A DNA stretch of 64,000 bases from Amphimedon queenslandica (Eukaryota > Porifera > Demospongiae > Haplosclerida > Niphatidae): the NCBI RefSeq assembly GCF_000090795.2, contig NW_003546263.1, positions 332,787 through 396,786 of the forward strand, written 5' to 3'. The position numbers were made by a program, and so were the translations under genes. Below the pieces are notes generated by a model. It was not told where the DNA came from. It worked only from the letters and a program-made list of their open reading frames with translations, and searched no databases. Below, piece by piece: positions 12,701 through 24,000 of the stretch; position 1 is the stretch's first letter, and the number at the start of each line of letters is the position of its first letter.

Positions 12701-15700
12701 TGCTGGAAAACGCAAAACTTGTCAACAGTCAAGTCAAGACTGTGAAGCCTTCCCAGTGCCTCACCAAGCTGATGGACAACATCCCGATCCATTATTCCAA
12801 CGGCTGACATCTCCTGGACAAACTTTGAAGCTCGGTTAATCGTCTCGCGTAATCGCCCAATGTTATTGGTCAGGCCTTCCTCTCTAGTATTATTGGGACG
12901 ACTCTGCAGGTCAAGGAAATATTGACATGTAGCCTTAAGCTTGTAGTCCTCAACGTTGAGGAGCCTGGCATATCGTGGAATATTTTCATAGAATTTTATA
13001 TGCTGAAGGAGATACTTCAAGTCATATCCTTCAGGGACCTCCTCTGGGCTGACTTTGACCCATATCTGTCCCTGGGCACGATCAAAGCGCTTTACCTGGA
13101 AAGAGATGGGGACACGGTAGCTGGAGTGAGCATACTGGACAACAGCACGTAATGCATCGGTCAGTGTTCCTAGACAGCGGCGTTCCAAGTCCACCTCTTG
13201 GACTGTAAGTGGATCGAGAGATGGCGAGCCTCCTCCTCCTGGGGCCGGAGTAGTCGGTGAGTCTTTGTGCATCAGAGGAAGGCTATGGTGAGCAGCGGTT
13301 ACCGGAGGCTGCTGCTGCTGTTGCTGCGTAGAAGAACCAGAGTTACAGTTAGGCTCGTCAAGAAAAGCCAAGCTAGATGGAGGATGTGGCTGTTGTGCCG
13401 TTGGCGGTGGACTCGGTATAGATGGCGAGGGAGGAGATAGACGCAGGTCTTGGAAGCGATGCATCCAAAGGTGATCCATCTCTGCAGCTAAACAACCAGT
13501 TAAAGCCATCAGACTGTATGCTGTACGGTTCTCTATGAGCTATAACAGTAGAATCTATGCTTGGTTTAAGAGGTCCTCGCTGCCTCGTTTTATAGGAAGT
13601 CTATCAATTATAAAATTCCTGTGGCTAAAGTTGAGGTACACGTGGACCACTAAAAATAACTGACTGCTATGATTCATTGACTGAAGATGAAACAAGAAGA
13701 TCTAATTTTCTCTCAGTAGCGCAAAAAAGCCTCTATATCATGTACGCATGAAAAGTCACTCATAATAATTATAGTTGAGAATTGCAAGGCTAAAATTCAT
13801 TATCTCAGCCTATATATGCTGCATGCACGTGTTCAAGATCCATTGTCATCATCCACAAAGTATCACAACAATAGAGAGTAAATAATAGTATTATAATAGT
13901 AAATAGAATAGTATTGGGTGCATTATCATAGAAACAATAGCTTACTTCTGGAGGGATCTTATGCGACTGCATGAACTGCTTCATTTGATCTTGCTTTTGT
14001 CGGTAGAGTAACTTTTGCAAATTAGCAGCTTCTACGATATTTTTGATCTTGAGAAACGCATACCTGTTAAGCATCAATAATCAAAATACCTCGCTAATGA
14101 CAATTGCAAAGATGAAAACACCAACAAGATGACCAAATGCTCCCAGAGCAAACTCCAAGTTATTGCCAGGGCTTCGCTCATTGAGATCATGTATGGTTGC
14201 AACAGACATTAAAGCCCAGTAAAAGCAGCGAATGTAACTTATTCCTTGGCCATCATAAACCCAAGAGTTAGTGCCAAATCCTTCCCTGGCAGAAACAACA
14301 TAATAAATGCAGGCATAGATATGGACAGTGAGTAGCAGATACCCAGCCATTTTAGCTAATCTAAATGGTGATAGACTCGTTGTGATTTAAATGTTGATAT
14401 ACATGCATGTATCTTGTACCTAAAGGCATGAGGATACTTGATAGAACTTTCAAATAAATCATAAAACATGTATACGCGATGTATCTACAATAAAATGTAT
14501 AAAAATATAATAATGCAATAAAAACAATGGCTTACTCTAATAAGTCGAGGCAACCGTAGCAATACATTGAAGCGTAGGAGAGGAACAATGTATAATATCT
14601 CAAGAGGGAGCAATGACAACACATCGACCCAAAAGTGCCACTTGGATACATAATGATGCCACAAATCTTTAACGTTAATCTGAATACATACATGCATTTA
14701 CATAATCAGTTCACAGACTCAATGGTATATCGGGCACATTACTTTAACATCTTTTGCTTCAATACTTTCACTAGCTGCAACAAGATGAGACGAAATAAAA
14801 ACAATATCCACGACATACATAGCGTCCATAATAACGTCCAGTACCATCCACATCAGTAGTAATCCTAAGTTGCTGATTTCAGGCGGACCTTTTAAAGAGC
14901 CTATCGAAGTGAAATTGGTACCCTGGACAAAAGGGAATGATGATCTTAGTGAGATGCTCATTAAATTATACGAATAAATGAGAAACATGAAAGCAAGCCA
15001 CCAGAGATATACCGAGCCTATAAAGCATTAGCAATGATGAATTTAAAATAAATCATAGCCAACACAAACCATTGGGATCAACAGAATAGCCACAGGTACA
15101 TTTACATTTCTTGAAAGTTCGCTTGATCCTTTGAGGAAATTTAAAGATTTTATAAATACCATGATATCTATCAGCATCGTCATCATTATCATAGTCATAA
15201 GTATAGAGTTGAGAGTGCTCACTGATACCTAGTCAAAACAACAAACAACATATAAAATTCCCAGCCGAGGGTATCATAATGCTTACATGTACATGTACAT
15301 GTATGTACGTCAGGGTTTCCCACAAAGCGTGCTAAGTAAGCTAAACAGTATGAGCTTCATGAGCTGACAAGCAGCTAGTATACCGGTACATGGCATCTGG
15401 AGTAACTTTTAAAATTCATAAAAAATCCAAACTTGATCGGAATCAGCTCAAACTTGATATACAACATAAGTACATGTACATGTACATGTATCAGAGAAAA
15501 ATATAAAAATGAAGAATTCTCTCATAACCATTTTTGACAAAATTTGGCCAAAGACCCTGTACTATAGTACAGAGACTTGGGCCCAATTTTGAAACAACTT
15601 TAAAAATTCATAAAAAAACCAATTTTGATCAGAATCAACTCAAACTTGATATACAAAATAAGTACATGCATATGTATCAGAAAAAAATATAAAAATGGGG

Positions 15701-16161
15701 AATTTTCTCTTTATGATTTTTGCTAAAATACCCTGTACTATAGTACAGAGACTTACAATCCCCTAATGAGTACTATGCCGAAATCCTAGTATGGGAAACC
15801 CTGTATATGTACATGTACATGCATGCTTTAAATACTAACTCGATACATCAGAGACAGTAGGCGTATTACATATAGGGCTGGTAGTTATTATATCAACATC
15901 CTCCTTTCTTTGTGTTCTAACTTGCTGTGCTTTTTGATGTAAAACGCTCTTTATATTCTTTGACACCTTCACTGGTACAAACACATCATCATCATCATCG
16001 CACAATAAATCTCGAACAATTTCATCAATGTTATCCTTAGAAGGAGGACTTGGCACAGAAACGGGATCCCACTGTACAGTGGTTGGCGTTTGTAGATTCG
16101 TCTCTAAATCAAGACTAGACAATGAATCAGAATAATCTTCACACTCCATCTCGGAAGACAT
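9724..16161 (-). CDS. Cyclic nucleotide-gated cation channel, beta (CNGB)-type subunit
   Basis: Exons by splice sites: 16161-15840, 15228-15070, 15017-14743, 14679-14536, 14484-14420, 14360-14090, 14063-13946, 11537-11486, 11032-10935, 10670-10587, 10076-9961, 9874-9724. Order of parts: an acidic cytosolic N-terminus; S1 ([17 protein letters not shown]); S2; S4 ([15 protein letters not shown]); S5 ([15 protein letters not shown]); the pore exon; S6 ([11 protein letters not shown]); a C-linker ([16 protein letters not shown]); and a cyclic-nucleotide-binding domain ([34 protein letters not shown]). SWVYDG..YIRC before the pore, and the binding domain, fit vertebrate CNGB better than CNGA. The protein would be a plasma-membrane cation channel gated by cGMP or cAMP, normally heteromeric with an alpha subunit. 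The filter reads TIHDLN where CNGB has TIGGLP. The 2.4-kb intron 11538-13945 contains another gene on the same strand. Satellite units lie in intron 1. Confidence 0.9.
11538..12519. other. Intron sequence of CNGB gene, downstream of nested gene
   Basis: AT-rich intronic DNA with AAT and GAT simple repeats at 12210-12300 and 12390-12420. Open frames here match no protein I recognise and have no splice context. Confidence 0.4.
12520..13509 (-). CDS. Unknown intronless protein, 329 aa, nested in CNGB intron
   Basis: One continuous frame from an ATG at 13509 to a TGA at 12520. Residues 1-110 are low-complexity: Pro-rich [20 protein letters not shown], then a run of six glutamines and a GGGG run. 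Residues 110-329 look globular and mostly helical, with motifs such as [40 protein letters not shown] and [20 protein letters not shown]. No membrane segment or signal peptide is visible. The frame is richer in G and C than the surrounding intron and has an even amino-acid mix, which supports real coding. I do not recognise the family and assign no function. It lies on the same strand as its host gene, so it needs its own promoter or is processed from the host pre-mRNA. Confidence 0.75.
   Translation of the reverse strand: MALTGCLAAEMDHLWMHRFQDLRLSPPSPSIPSPPPTAQQPHPPSSLAFLDEPNCNSGSSTQQQQQQPPVTAAHHSLPLMHKDSPTTPAPGGGGSPSLDPLTVQEVDLERRCLGTLTDALRAVVQYAHSSYRVPISFQVKRFDRAQGQIWVKVSPEEVPEGYDLKYLLQHIKFYENIPRYARLLNVEDYKLKATCQYFLDLQSRPNNTREEGLTNNIGRLRETINRASKFVQEMSAVGIMDRDVVHQLGEALGRLHSLDLTVDKFCVFQQNRYEVLRMTHSWFSSPEKEQLAARQIHQQMSTILDDPDVARYILQVVAPRLGLVPLTAF
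15395..15780 (-). repeat. Two satellite units in CNGB intron 1
   Basis: Two units about 176 bp apart, marked by CCCTGTACTATAGTACAGAG at 15555 and 15731 and by CTCAAACTTGATATACAACA-like text. They belong to the same family as the block at 28380-29400 and have that block's orientation. TACATGTA-rich simple sequence flanks them on both sides (15290-15305, 15470-15490, 15805-15825). Confidence 0.8.
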
Positions 16162-16365
16162 TTTAACTGGGAAGAATGCTAATTATTCACAGAGTGTTAT
16201 TTTGTGGTTGCTATAGCAATGAGACTCATACACCTCATAGTGAGTGACATTTGACATGAACAATGTATAATAATTATTATAATGACATCTATATCATTCT
16301 AATACAACATAGCACATTAATTTACTACAAATAAAACATAAAAACAGTCCACCCATTTCCTTTTC

Positions 16366-16955
16366 TCATTGAGATGGTGCAGCTGCATTTTGTCCTGAGC
16401 GATATCTAAAAAATCAAAATACTAAATGTTAATATTATTATCAAAATTAAGTTTACTTGTAGATTCGATACAGCTGATACAATCCAGTCCAAGCAACAAA
16501 CATGTTGACACTCAAAAGATTGTAATTCTTTGGAATTATAACGACTGAGTATCGAGACCATATTATGCCTATAAATACAAGAGTACCCAACATTATGATA
16601 CAGCCCAACACACTAAAATAAAGGGGTCGACCGGGTTGTCCTTAAAACTGATTAACTACTTACCAGTAGCTGCTAAAGCTGTAGACTGGTTCAGGCTAAG
16701 TTTTTCAGCAGGTCTATTGATATCAGCCAAGCCAGCAATTACAAGACCCTGAAGGAGATAATTTATTTATTCATAAGTACAGTCTAATGTTTGATAATAC
16801 AAAACAGTGTGAACATTACCCATTTGAATGTTGGAGCCCAAAAGAAGATGGTCTTTGGGCCTACACAAAAAAAAGAGAAAACTCAATCTATTATGAGATA
16901 TTGGGACAGGCTTACCGGCTGGGTGATTGATAAACCGCTGGATAGCAGTAGTCAT
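16366..16955 (-). CDS. MPC2: Mitochondrial pyruvate carrier subunit 2
   Basis: Five exons: 16955-16916, 16860-16820, 16748-16664, 16568-16457, 16405-16366. The spliced product is about 105 residues, slightly shorter than human MPC2. Hallmarks in order are FINHPAGPKT, IFFWAPTFKWGLVIAGLADI, NRPAEKLSLNQSTAL, WSRYSVVIIPKNYNLLSVN and QLYRIYRYR. These give the three membrane helices expected for an inner-membrane MPC protein. With MPC1 it imports pyruvate into the mitochondrial matrix. Four of five residue blocks are nearly identical to animal MPC2, so identity is firm. It is head to head with TFG, 161 bp apart. Confidence 0.97.
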
Positions 16956-17116
16956 CTCTTGGCAGGAACAAAATATGGAAAAAAAGAATAGCCAAGAGAA
17001 GTGACAGAGGAGCTCCAGCTATGTAAAAAATGGGCGTGGGACGTGCACTAAACTTAACTAATTAGCGATGGGCGTGGCTTACTAATAACGCCAATTCTCA
17101 GAATTCTGCAATAACA
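16956..17116. promoter_or_regulatory. Shared MPC2/TFG promoter with two GGGCGTGG boxes
   Basis: The 161 bp between divergent start codons holds GGGCGTGGG near 17032-17040 and GGGCGTGGC at 17070-17078. Both fit the Sp/KLF-type GC/CACC box. No TATA box is obvious. A bidirectional promoter is inferred from spacing; the boxes are seen directly. Confidence 0.5.
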
Positions 17117-18438
17117 ATGTCTCATCAGTCATCAAAAGGGGATATTCTAAAGGTCCGTCTTGGGAATGATCTTCGTCGTTTAGTCCTCTACAACACGCAC
17201 ATATCCTATGATGACCTGGTACTAATGCTCCAGCGTGTGTATGGTGGTAAACTAAAGAGCACGGACGAAGTAACTTTGAAATACTATGATGATGGTAAGC
17301 TAATCAAACCACACCCTCTATTAGTGAATTGCACAATATTCATGCATACAGGGTCAAAGATTTATCTAAATTTCATAATTTTGTTAAATAGTAGCTTCAT
17401 TTTTAGGGTTACGTTTAAAATTAATGTCACGTTTTCTTTTCATTAGATGATGATCTCATTACAATTGCTGATGCCGATGATTTTGCTCACGCAAGAGAAT
17501 ACTCTTCAACCGGGATCGTCAAAGTTGTGATTTATGGTGAGCTGTAATGATCCATACATACTGTTTCATTGTTTTGTGTAGTTAATGGTTGTGATACCGG
17601 CTATGGGCAGCTCATGAATCCAAAAGACATAAGGAGAGAGCTAGCAGACGTTCGTAACAAAGTCAATTCTCTTGTCGATAGTTTTGATGCAATGCATATG
17701 AATTCGAATCAAGCTCATGGGCCACTGGATAGCCTCTCAGCCAGCACTGCCACTACTGTTGCCCCAACACAAGCTATGGAAGGAGTTCCCTTCATAACGG
17801 CTGTTACTGAAGGCATATCAGCCTTTGATCCACTGAAATCAAGCAGAGATCACTCCACCATCACAACAACTGTCACCACACAGTTACCCGTGACATCAAC
17901 TATATCTCAAGTGAATGCTACCAGCACTGCCAGTGGAAGTACGTCTCATCTCTTCTCGGGACAAAATGGTGGATCCTTCCTTGACAGCACCGGTACTACT
18001 CAGCCACCTCCTCCTCAGCTACAAGTCCCTCAAAGCCAGCCGCAGCCACAGCCTCAGGTTCAAATACCTCAGGCGGCTACTCAAATACCTCAGGCTACTC
18101 CCGGTCAGTTTGCTCAGCAGCCCACTGCTCCTCCACCTGCAAGCACCCCACAGCCTACGTCTTATTCACCCTATCCATCACAGTCCAGCCAGCAGACTGG
18201 TTATCCTGGATCCAGTGCTCCAGGGCAGTATCCTTACCCGGGTCAGTCCCAGTATCCCACCTCTACAGGAAACCAGTATCCTCCTCAGCAGCCACAAACC
18301 AACACTAGTTATACTCCATATGGATCAGGGGCTCCCTACCAGCAGCCGCCTACTGGATCATATGCACAACCACCTCAAGGAGGTCGGGGGTATCCTGCTG
18401 GCCCGTCGCGTAACTCGCCATATAGAGTTGGTTACTGA
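17117..18438 (+). CDS. TFG: TFG, PB1-domain COPII/ER-exit-site organiser
   Basis: Exons 17117-17294, 17447-17536 and 17582-18438, joined in frame, give about 374 residues (human TFG is 400). Residues 1-90 form a PB1 domain: [33 protein letters not shown] and [17 protein letters not shown], including the acidic OPCA-like cluster. A short coiled coil follows ([20 protein letters not shown]). The rest is a long Pro/Gln/Tyr/Ser-rich tail, low-complexity and likely to phase-separate, as in animal TFG. TFG oligomerises at ER exit sites and helps COPII carriers move to the ERGIC/Golgi. Domain order, spacing and tail composition all match. The TFG stop at 18438 is 147 bp from the DOP1 stop, so the two genes are convergent. 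Confidence 0.93.
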
Positions 18439-18585
18439 TCGTGATCAACCTCTACCTAATGATCCCTTGCTGGTAATGACAGGATGGTTTAACTATAAAA
18501 TGACTAACGATTTATTAATCATTAATCTTGTGTGCTGCATTGATAAAATTTATTGTCATTGGTGATAAAATTTTGAGTATAAAAT

Positions 18586-21021
18586 TTAGTGTTCGACAAA
18601 ATCTAAAAGCATTAAATTTTCTAAGTGCTCTGGTGGCAATATGCAAGATCCGGCGGAGGTGGCTTTGGCTGCCAGTGATTGTAGAAATGGTATCAAATCA
18701 ATAGCAGATTTCACCTGATGGAAAGGTGGTATACTAGCATTAATAGAGCCAGTCTTTGATGCCTACATATAAATGAAAGTACATGAAGTTAATAAATAAT
18801 AATACAAAATGGCAGCTACATGTACATGTAGCTTTTTATAAAATAGTTTATTATAAAAATAGTTCATAAATCAGTGATAACTAACAGTTGATTCCTTTTT
18901 ATAAGAGTCCAGTATATTTCCAATCATTCCTCCAACGCCTTGCCCTGTTGTTGAGGATTCTCCAAAGTAGCCCCACGAGACTCTACGGCCAATACACATA
19001 CATACACACATACAGTCTAATGATTGCTTACATTTGAAAGAGAGGCAACATTTCAGCTGGTAATGATAATGCTGTGTCTAGTATCTTGCAAGCATTATAA
19101 TACCAGTTGAGTTTTTCTTGCGACGTTTTCAAAGGAGTTGCCAATTCGAGTGACACGTCAGAATGAAGCTCTGAGAGTGCTGTAGTCTGCAATAAACAAA
19201 GAAATTTAATAATAATGATAATTATCACTTACTAATTCGGATATTAGTGCCGGCCAAAGGGACAACAGATCACCAAATGACAATTTGATTAAGAGAACTC
19301 TAAAAGTGGCGAGCACCTCAGCATTGAGAATTGGGCCAGAATACCAACGAACACTGTCTAAAAGCCTCTCTAGACAAACAAATGATGATATACTTTCAAT
19401 TTGAAAAGCTAACCTTGCATTTCCTGAAGAAAGCTACTGTATTGCCCTTTCTCTCCACTTAAGATGACAAATGCCATTCTCTTGAATAACTTTGCCCTTT
19501 GATTCCTTTCCTAAAATAATAACAATGAAAGCATAGGACAATGGGTTATAAGAATGCAATACAAATACCATATCCAAGGAAGAGAACATATTGACGACCC
19601 CAGCAGTAGTGGTGGATGAACTTGGTATGCGAATGAGGAGAGAACGAAACATAAGCTTGTCCTGAGACATCAGGTTATCAATAATGACTTTCCAGCTACA
19701 GAATCGAATACACAAATATAGAAGAAGTTAATAATTACACGTTGTATTATTACTCTTTAACACTCGTCTCTTCCATTACAAAGAACTTGTTATTGATGAA
19801 CCATTCCATTACTTCGTCTTTCCAACATTTCCTTGTCACTTGGAATCCGCTCAGTGAAGCTAGCAACTTGACAGCATGAATGTAGCACCCAAACAATGAC
19901 GACGAGCTTATTATAAAGTATAGCAGAAGAATGGTAAACGTGTGGAGCTAAACAGCTTACTTGTAGTTGTGCAAAGATGGCCACACGCTCCGAAGAACAA
20001 CTTTGAGAAGAGAAACAACCCTGTCCTTTTCACTGTTCTCATATACACAATCAACAAAATGGGACAAAACCTATAATCGAGAAACACTAACACAGAATCT
20101 ATCACAAACCAGCATACGTTAGACAACACGGCCATAGCTTGGACTTCAAGACTAGAGCTTGAGTCACGTCCTTGACCAGCTGGTTTTAGCAGTAAGTCAG
20201 TCGACTCCAATTCCTTTGCTTGTTGCTCAGTAGGAGGTGCATTACTATTACTAAGAGTGGAGTCCTCTTCGGTGGGTTTTGTGCTCATGCTGTGAAGCAA
20301 TTGCGAGAGAGCCACTTGAGAGAGCGAGTCACATAAACGATATATGATATCCTATAGGCCAACGTTAGTAGGATATACACGCATACATGTTGCACATGTA
20401 CCTGTAATTCCCTACGCTGCTTCTTGTTAGTCTTCAAGTCTGGGACTGGAATACGGCAGACAAACACGTGTAAGATACTGCAATAGGAGATAGAGTGTGC
20501 ATGGTATAAGGACATAGTAAGGGTTTACCTTGTCAGCATGCAGAGTAACGGTGTGTTACTGAAGTGCCCCACTTCTACTCCAACAGTCACGGCACTGTGA
20601 CAATCCTTTAGGAAGGCAACTATAGGGCCATTGGTTGATATCAGCTCTTCTGAACTTTGCAAAGGACTAAAAATTATAATAATAAATAATAATAATAATG
20701 ATCACAGACTCAATAATGGCTACAAAAAATAATCTGATAAATAATAATGATGCTTTTTATGCTTTGTAGAGAAAGCTTGAGCTGACTCCATCACAAATTA
20801 TTATCGATTTGAGTCATCAGCTTTTAATTTTGATCAAGTGAACTAAGCTAAAAATGTATACAAAACTCCTGAAAAAATAAAGGATTACCTTGAAATAAAA
20901 CGATAAAGGAAATGAAGCAAATATTTCTGTCTTTCTTCACTGATCTTATTGTCATCGTCTCCCTTTAAGTTGATCAATGTAGCCTGGACACTAGCCAACA
21001 TATCTTCCAATGAAGATATCT

Positions 21022-21064
<43 letters not shown>

Positions 21065-24000
21065 GTATTAACAGTGACTAGTAAAAATAACCAACCTTAA
21101 AGACATGGAACATATCAATAAAAGCATCACGGATTGGCTTTTTGGCTTTCCCTCCTTGACTCTAATATAAATTAATGTTACTATGTCAATAATTAAATGG
21201 TCGTGCTCAGGGTATATAAAATGGTGCACCATGAGGATTATTATCTTACATGCCCTGAGAGTAATATAACTATACCTACCCATTGCATCCAGGTTTGTGC
21301 TATGGAAGAATAGAAAAGTATATCATTCCCTTCCTCTAAATGAATGAGACACTCCTTTACTAATAAACTAATATCCTAAAATATAAATAATTACAATAAA
21401 GTGAGCACCTCACTGTTGCCACCTACCTGTGAAAGTTCCTTTCGCATTTCATTGTGACAAGTACAAGTATCCTTCCAGAGCTTCGTCAATGCAGCATACA
21501 CATGCTGCAATAGCCACAATACCTTCTGTCCTGCTGGAGTATTGACACCTCTATAAGAATCACAAGAGGAAGCTGTTGATAACTGATCAATCTCGTGGTT
21601 CCCAGTCTTAAAGAGTCCACCAAAAAGCCACGAGAGACCAAACGAGCGTTTGTCCTGCGACGATGGAGTTAATGGGACACTGTTGGAACTGAGGTCTTGA
21701 CTTGTTGTCAAGGATTGTGGAGAATCCCAAAATACATTAGATATCTGATAATAAAGAGACAATTGCTGCTTAGAGGCTTCGGGTAGCAGACAATAGTGAA
21801 CAAATGAGGATAACGTCCTAACATAGCAGACAAGGAGCTCGGGCTGAATGTGACAAGTGCACTGTGAAGGAGCATTAAAAGAATTGACCTGGGACATGCA
21901 ACTAGAGCACTTGTCTTTGACTAAACTGCACAAGTTGCGACATAAAGATTTCAAAACTTTAGACGAGACTAGCTCCAAGCAGGTCCTGTAATATGGCAGA
22001 GCTGACATGAGGAGGACAAGAAAAGGGATCTGAACCTGAGAATTGGTACTTTGAGCAAGTACACACTGGATGAGCAAATGAAACATGGGCTGTGATGAGA
22101 GTGTGTTACCAGGGACATATTGAAGTATTGCAGGCTCATCAGAAGCACTGGAGGTAGATGATGAGTCTGGTGTGACTGAGTCAATGATTAACTGATAATA
22201 CAAACACTTAAATAAATGGAGGATGAGAGACAAGTGAGGAGGAGATATAGTATCATTAGCATCAGTAGATGCATGAGGGTTGACTGGTAAAGAGGCCCCA
22301 TACTCAGTGAATGGACCCAGGAGATTAAGTAAAGTGATAAGTGTTGTCTTCTGAACCTCGCATAAAGCAAGGAGACCTTTGATATAACTGGAATTCTGAA
22401 TACTGAGTGTTCGTGTAGAGTCATTCTTAAGGGGAACGAGATGCTTAACAATGGAGGCTAGCAAAGCAGTAACTAATGCAGTACATGCGACTTTAACATC
22501 ACAGAGACACTGTCGCACAGTATCACTAATGTCCAACCATTGTGGATAATCACTGGACAATACCTGCATACACTCAGCTAATATAACTTCCAATAGACTC
22601 CTAATACCACGAGAGGTATCAGCCTCAAAGGGAGACTCACTCTCACTCTGTCTTCTTGGCAGATCAGGTGTTGGTATGGCATTGTGAGAGGTGGAGAGTT
22701 CAGATGTTATCAATTCGGGGGAAATTGATACAACAGAAAGGAACAAACTTAGCCCATAGCTATAGCGTGGCCCATCAATAATTTGAGTGAAGTAATAGGT
22801 AGGGTAAGGCGAAGAGAATGGTTTCTCTTCAGTTTCTTTAAGTGATGCATAGCAATATCTGGTGTGGGGTTGGTCCTCTTGTTTTACTGTCTCTTTATGC
22901 ACTTTGATCTTGGATGGGCAGGCCTCTTTCATGAGTGCATAGAGTGGGGCCAGGGCTAAGTGAAGGAAGCTTTGCTGACACGTTGTGATGAGCCATGTTG
23001 ACACACAGCTATAAATGGCTGGATTATGACTCTGAAGACCTTCAATCATCCTTAGTGCTAACCTAAACATTAGCAAAGAGAATGTAAATAAATTATCAAC
23101 AGCACCATTAAAGGAGTTTTAATGCATTATATTGTACAAAGTGCAATAGCATGTATATGTACTGGTATAAGTAATAGTTCTCCCTTTTGTTAAAAATTAA
23201 ATTTCCCCTGCAAAAACTAATACAATACCTCCTTAATTGAAGCTCAGGGACGTTTCCTTTAAGGACAGAAAACTTCCAAAATACGTCAAACTGTTGGTAA
23301 GGCTTGATGACGTTCCTTCCAAATGTTTCCAGTAAGAATCCTTCAATAGGAACGGAAGGAGGAGCTAAAGAAATCAACAGGGAAATGAGAGAAGCTGCCT
23401 CTTCGTGATGATAAGAATTAGGAGAGAGTAAAGACCATAAACTAAGAGTAAAAACCTAAAAATGAATTTAAAACTAATAATAAATAATTAGATATTTGTG
23501 ATACTTGTAACAAATCTTTTCTTGACATTAAGTTGACAATGTTATGAACACTCTCTTCTACCACTAAACCTTCCTTAGTCCATTCGGCCACCATTGACCA
23601 CAATTGTAGTAGAATCCTCAACGAAGAGAGGAAGAGGTGAGTGTCACGAGAACGAAGAGGGACTAATACTAAACCACATAACCAGTCCAGAGATGCTCTA
23701 TCTTTATTATTATTATAACGTGATGAAGAACCAAGTGATTTGTCTGTTGGTGTAAAGCTATGTAGCAAGGACATTGATTCCACAAGAACGGTGCATATAA
23801 CAGAGAGGCTCTTTCTTAGCTCAACATCTTCATAACTATTACTGCAGAGCTTTACATGATCGCTGCTATCAATATATTGAAGTCCTTCCTTGGCAGCTAA
23901 TGTTACCATTTCGGCTGACGAAACGCCTTCCATGTCACAGATATGAGCAGATACAAAACTTTTAATGACGGCCTGTGTCTGATTCAGTAGGGCCATTATC

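Noticed and set aside
12525-13152. Open frames on + across 12525-13152
   Set aside because: They lie opposite the unknown nested gene, whose composition is far more protein-like.
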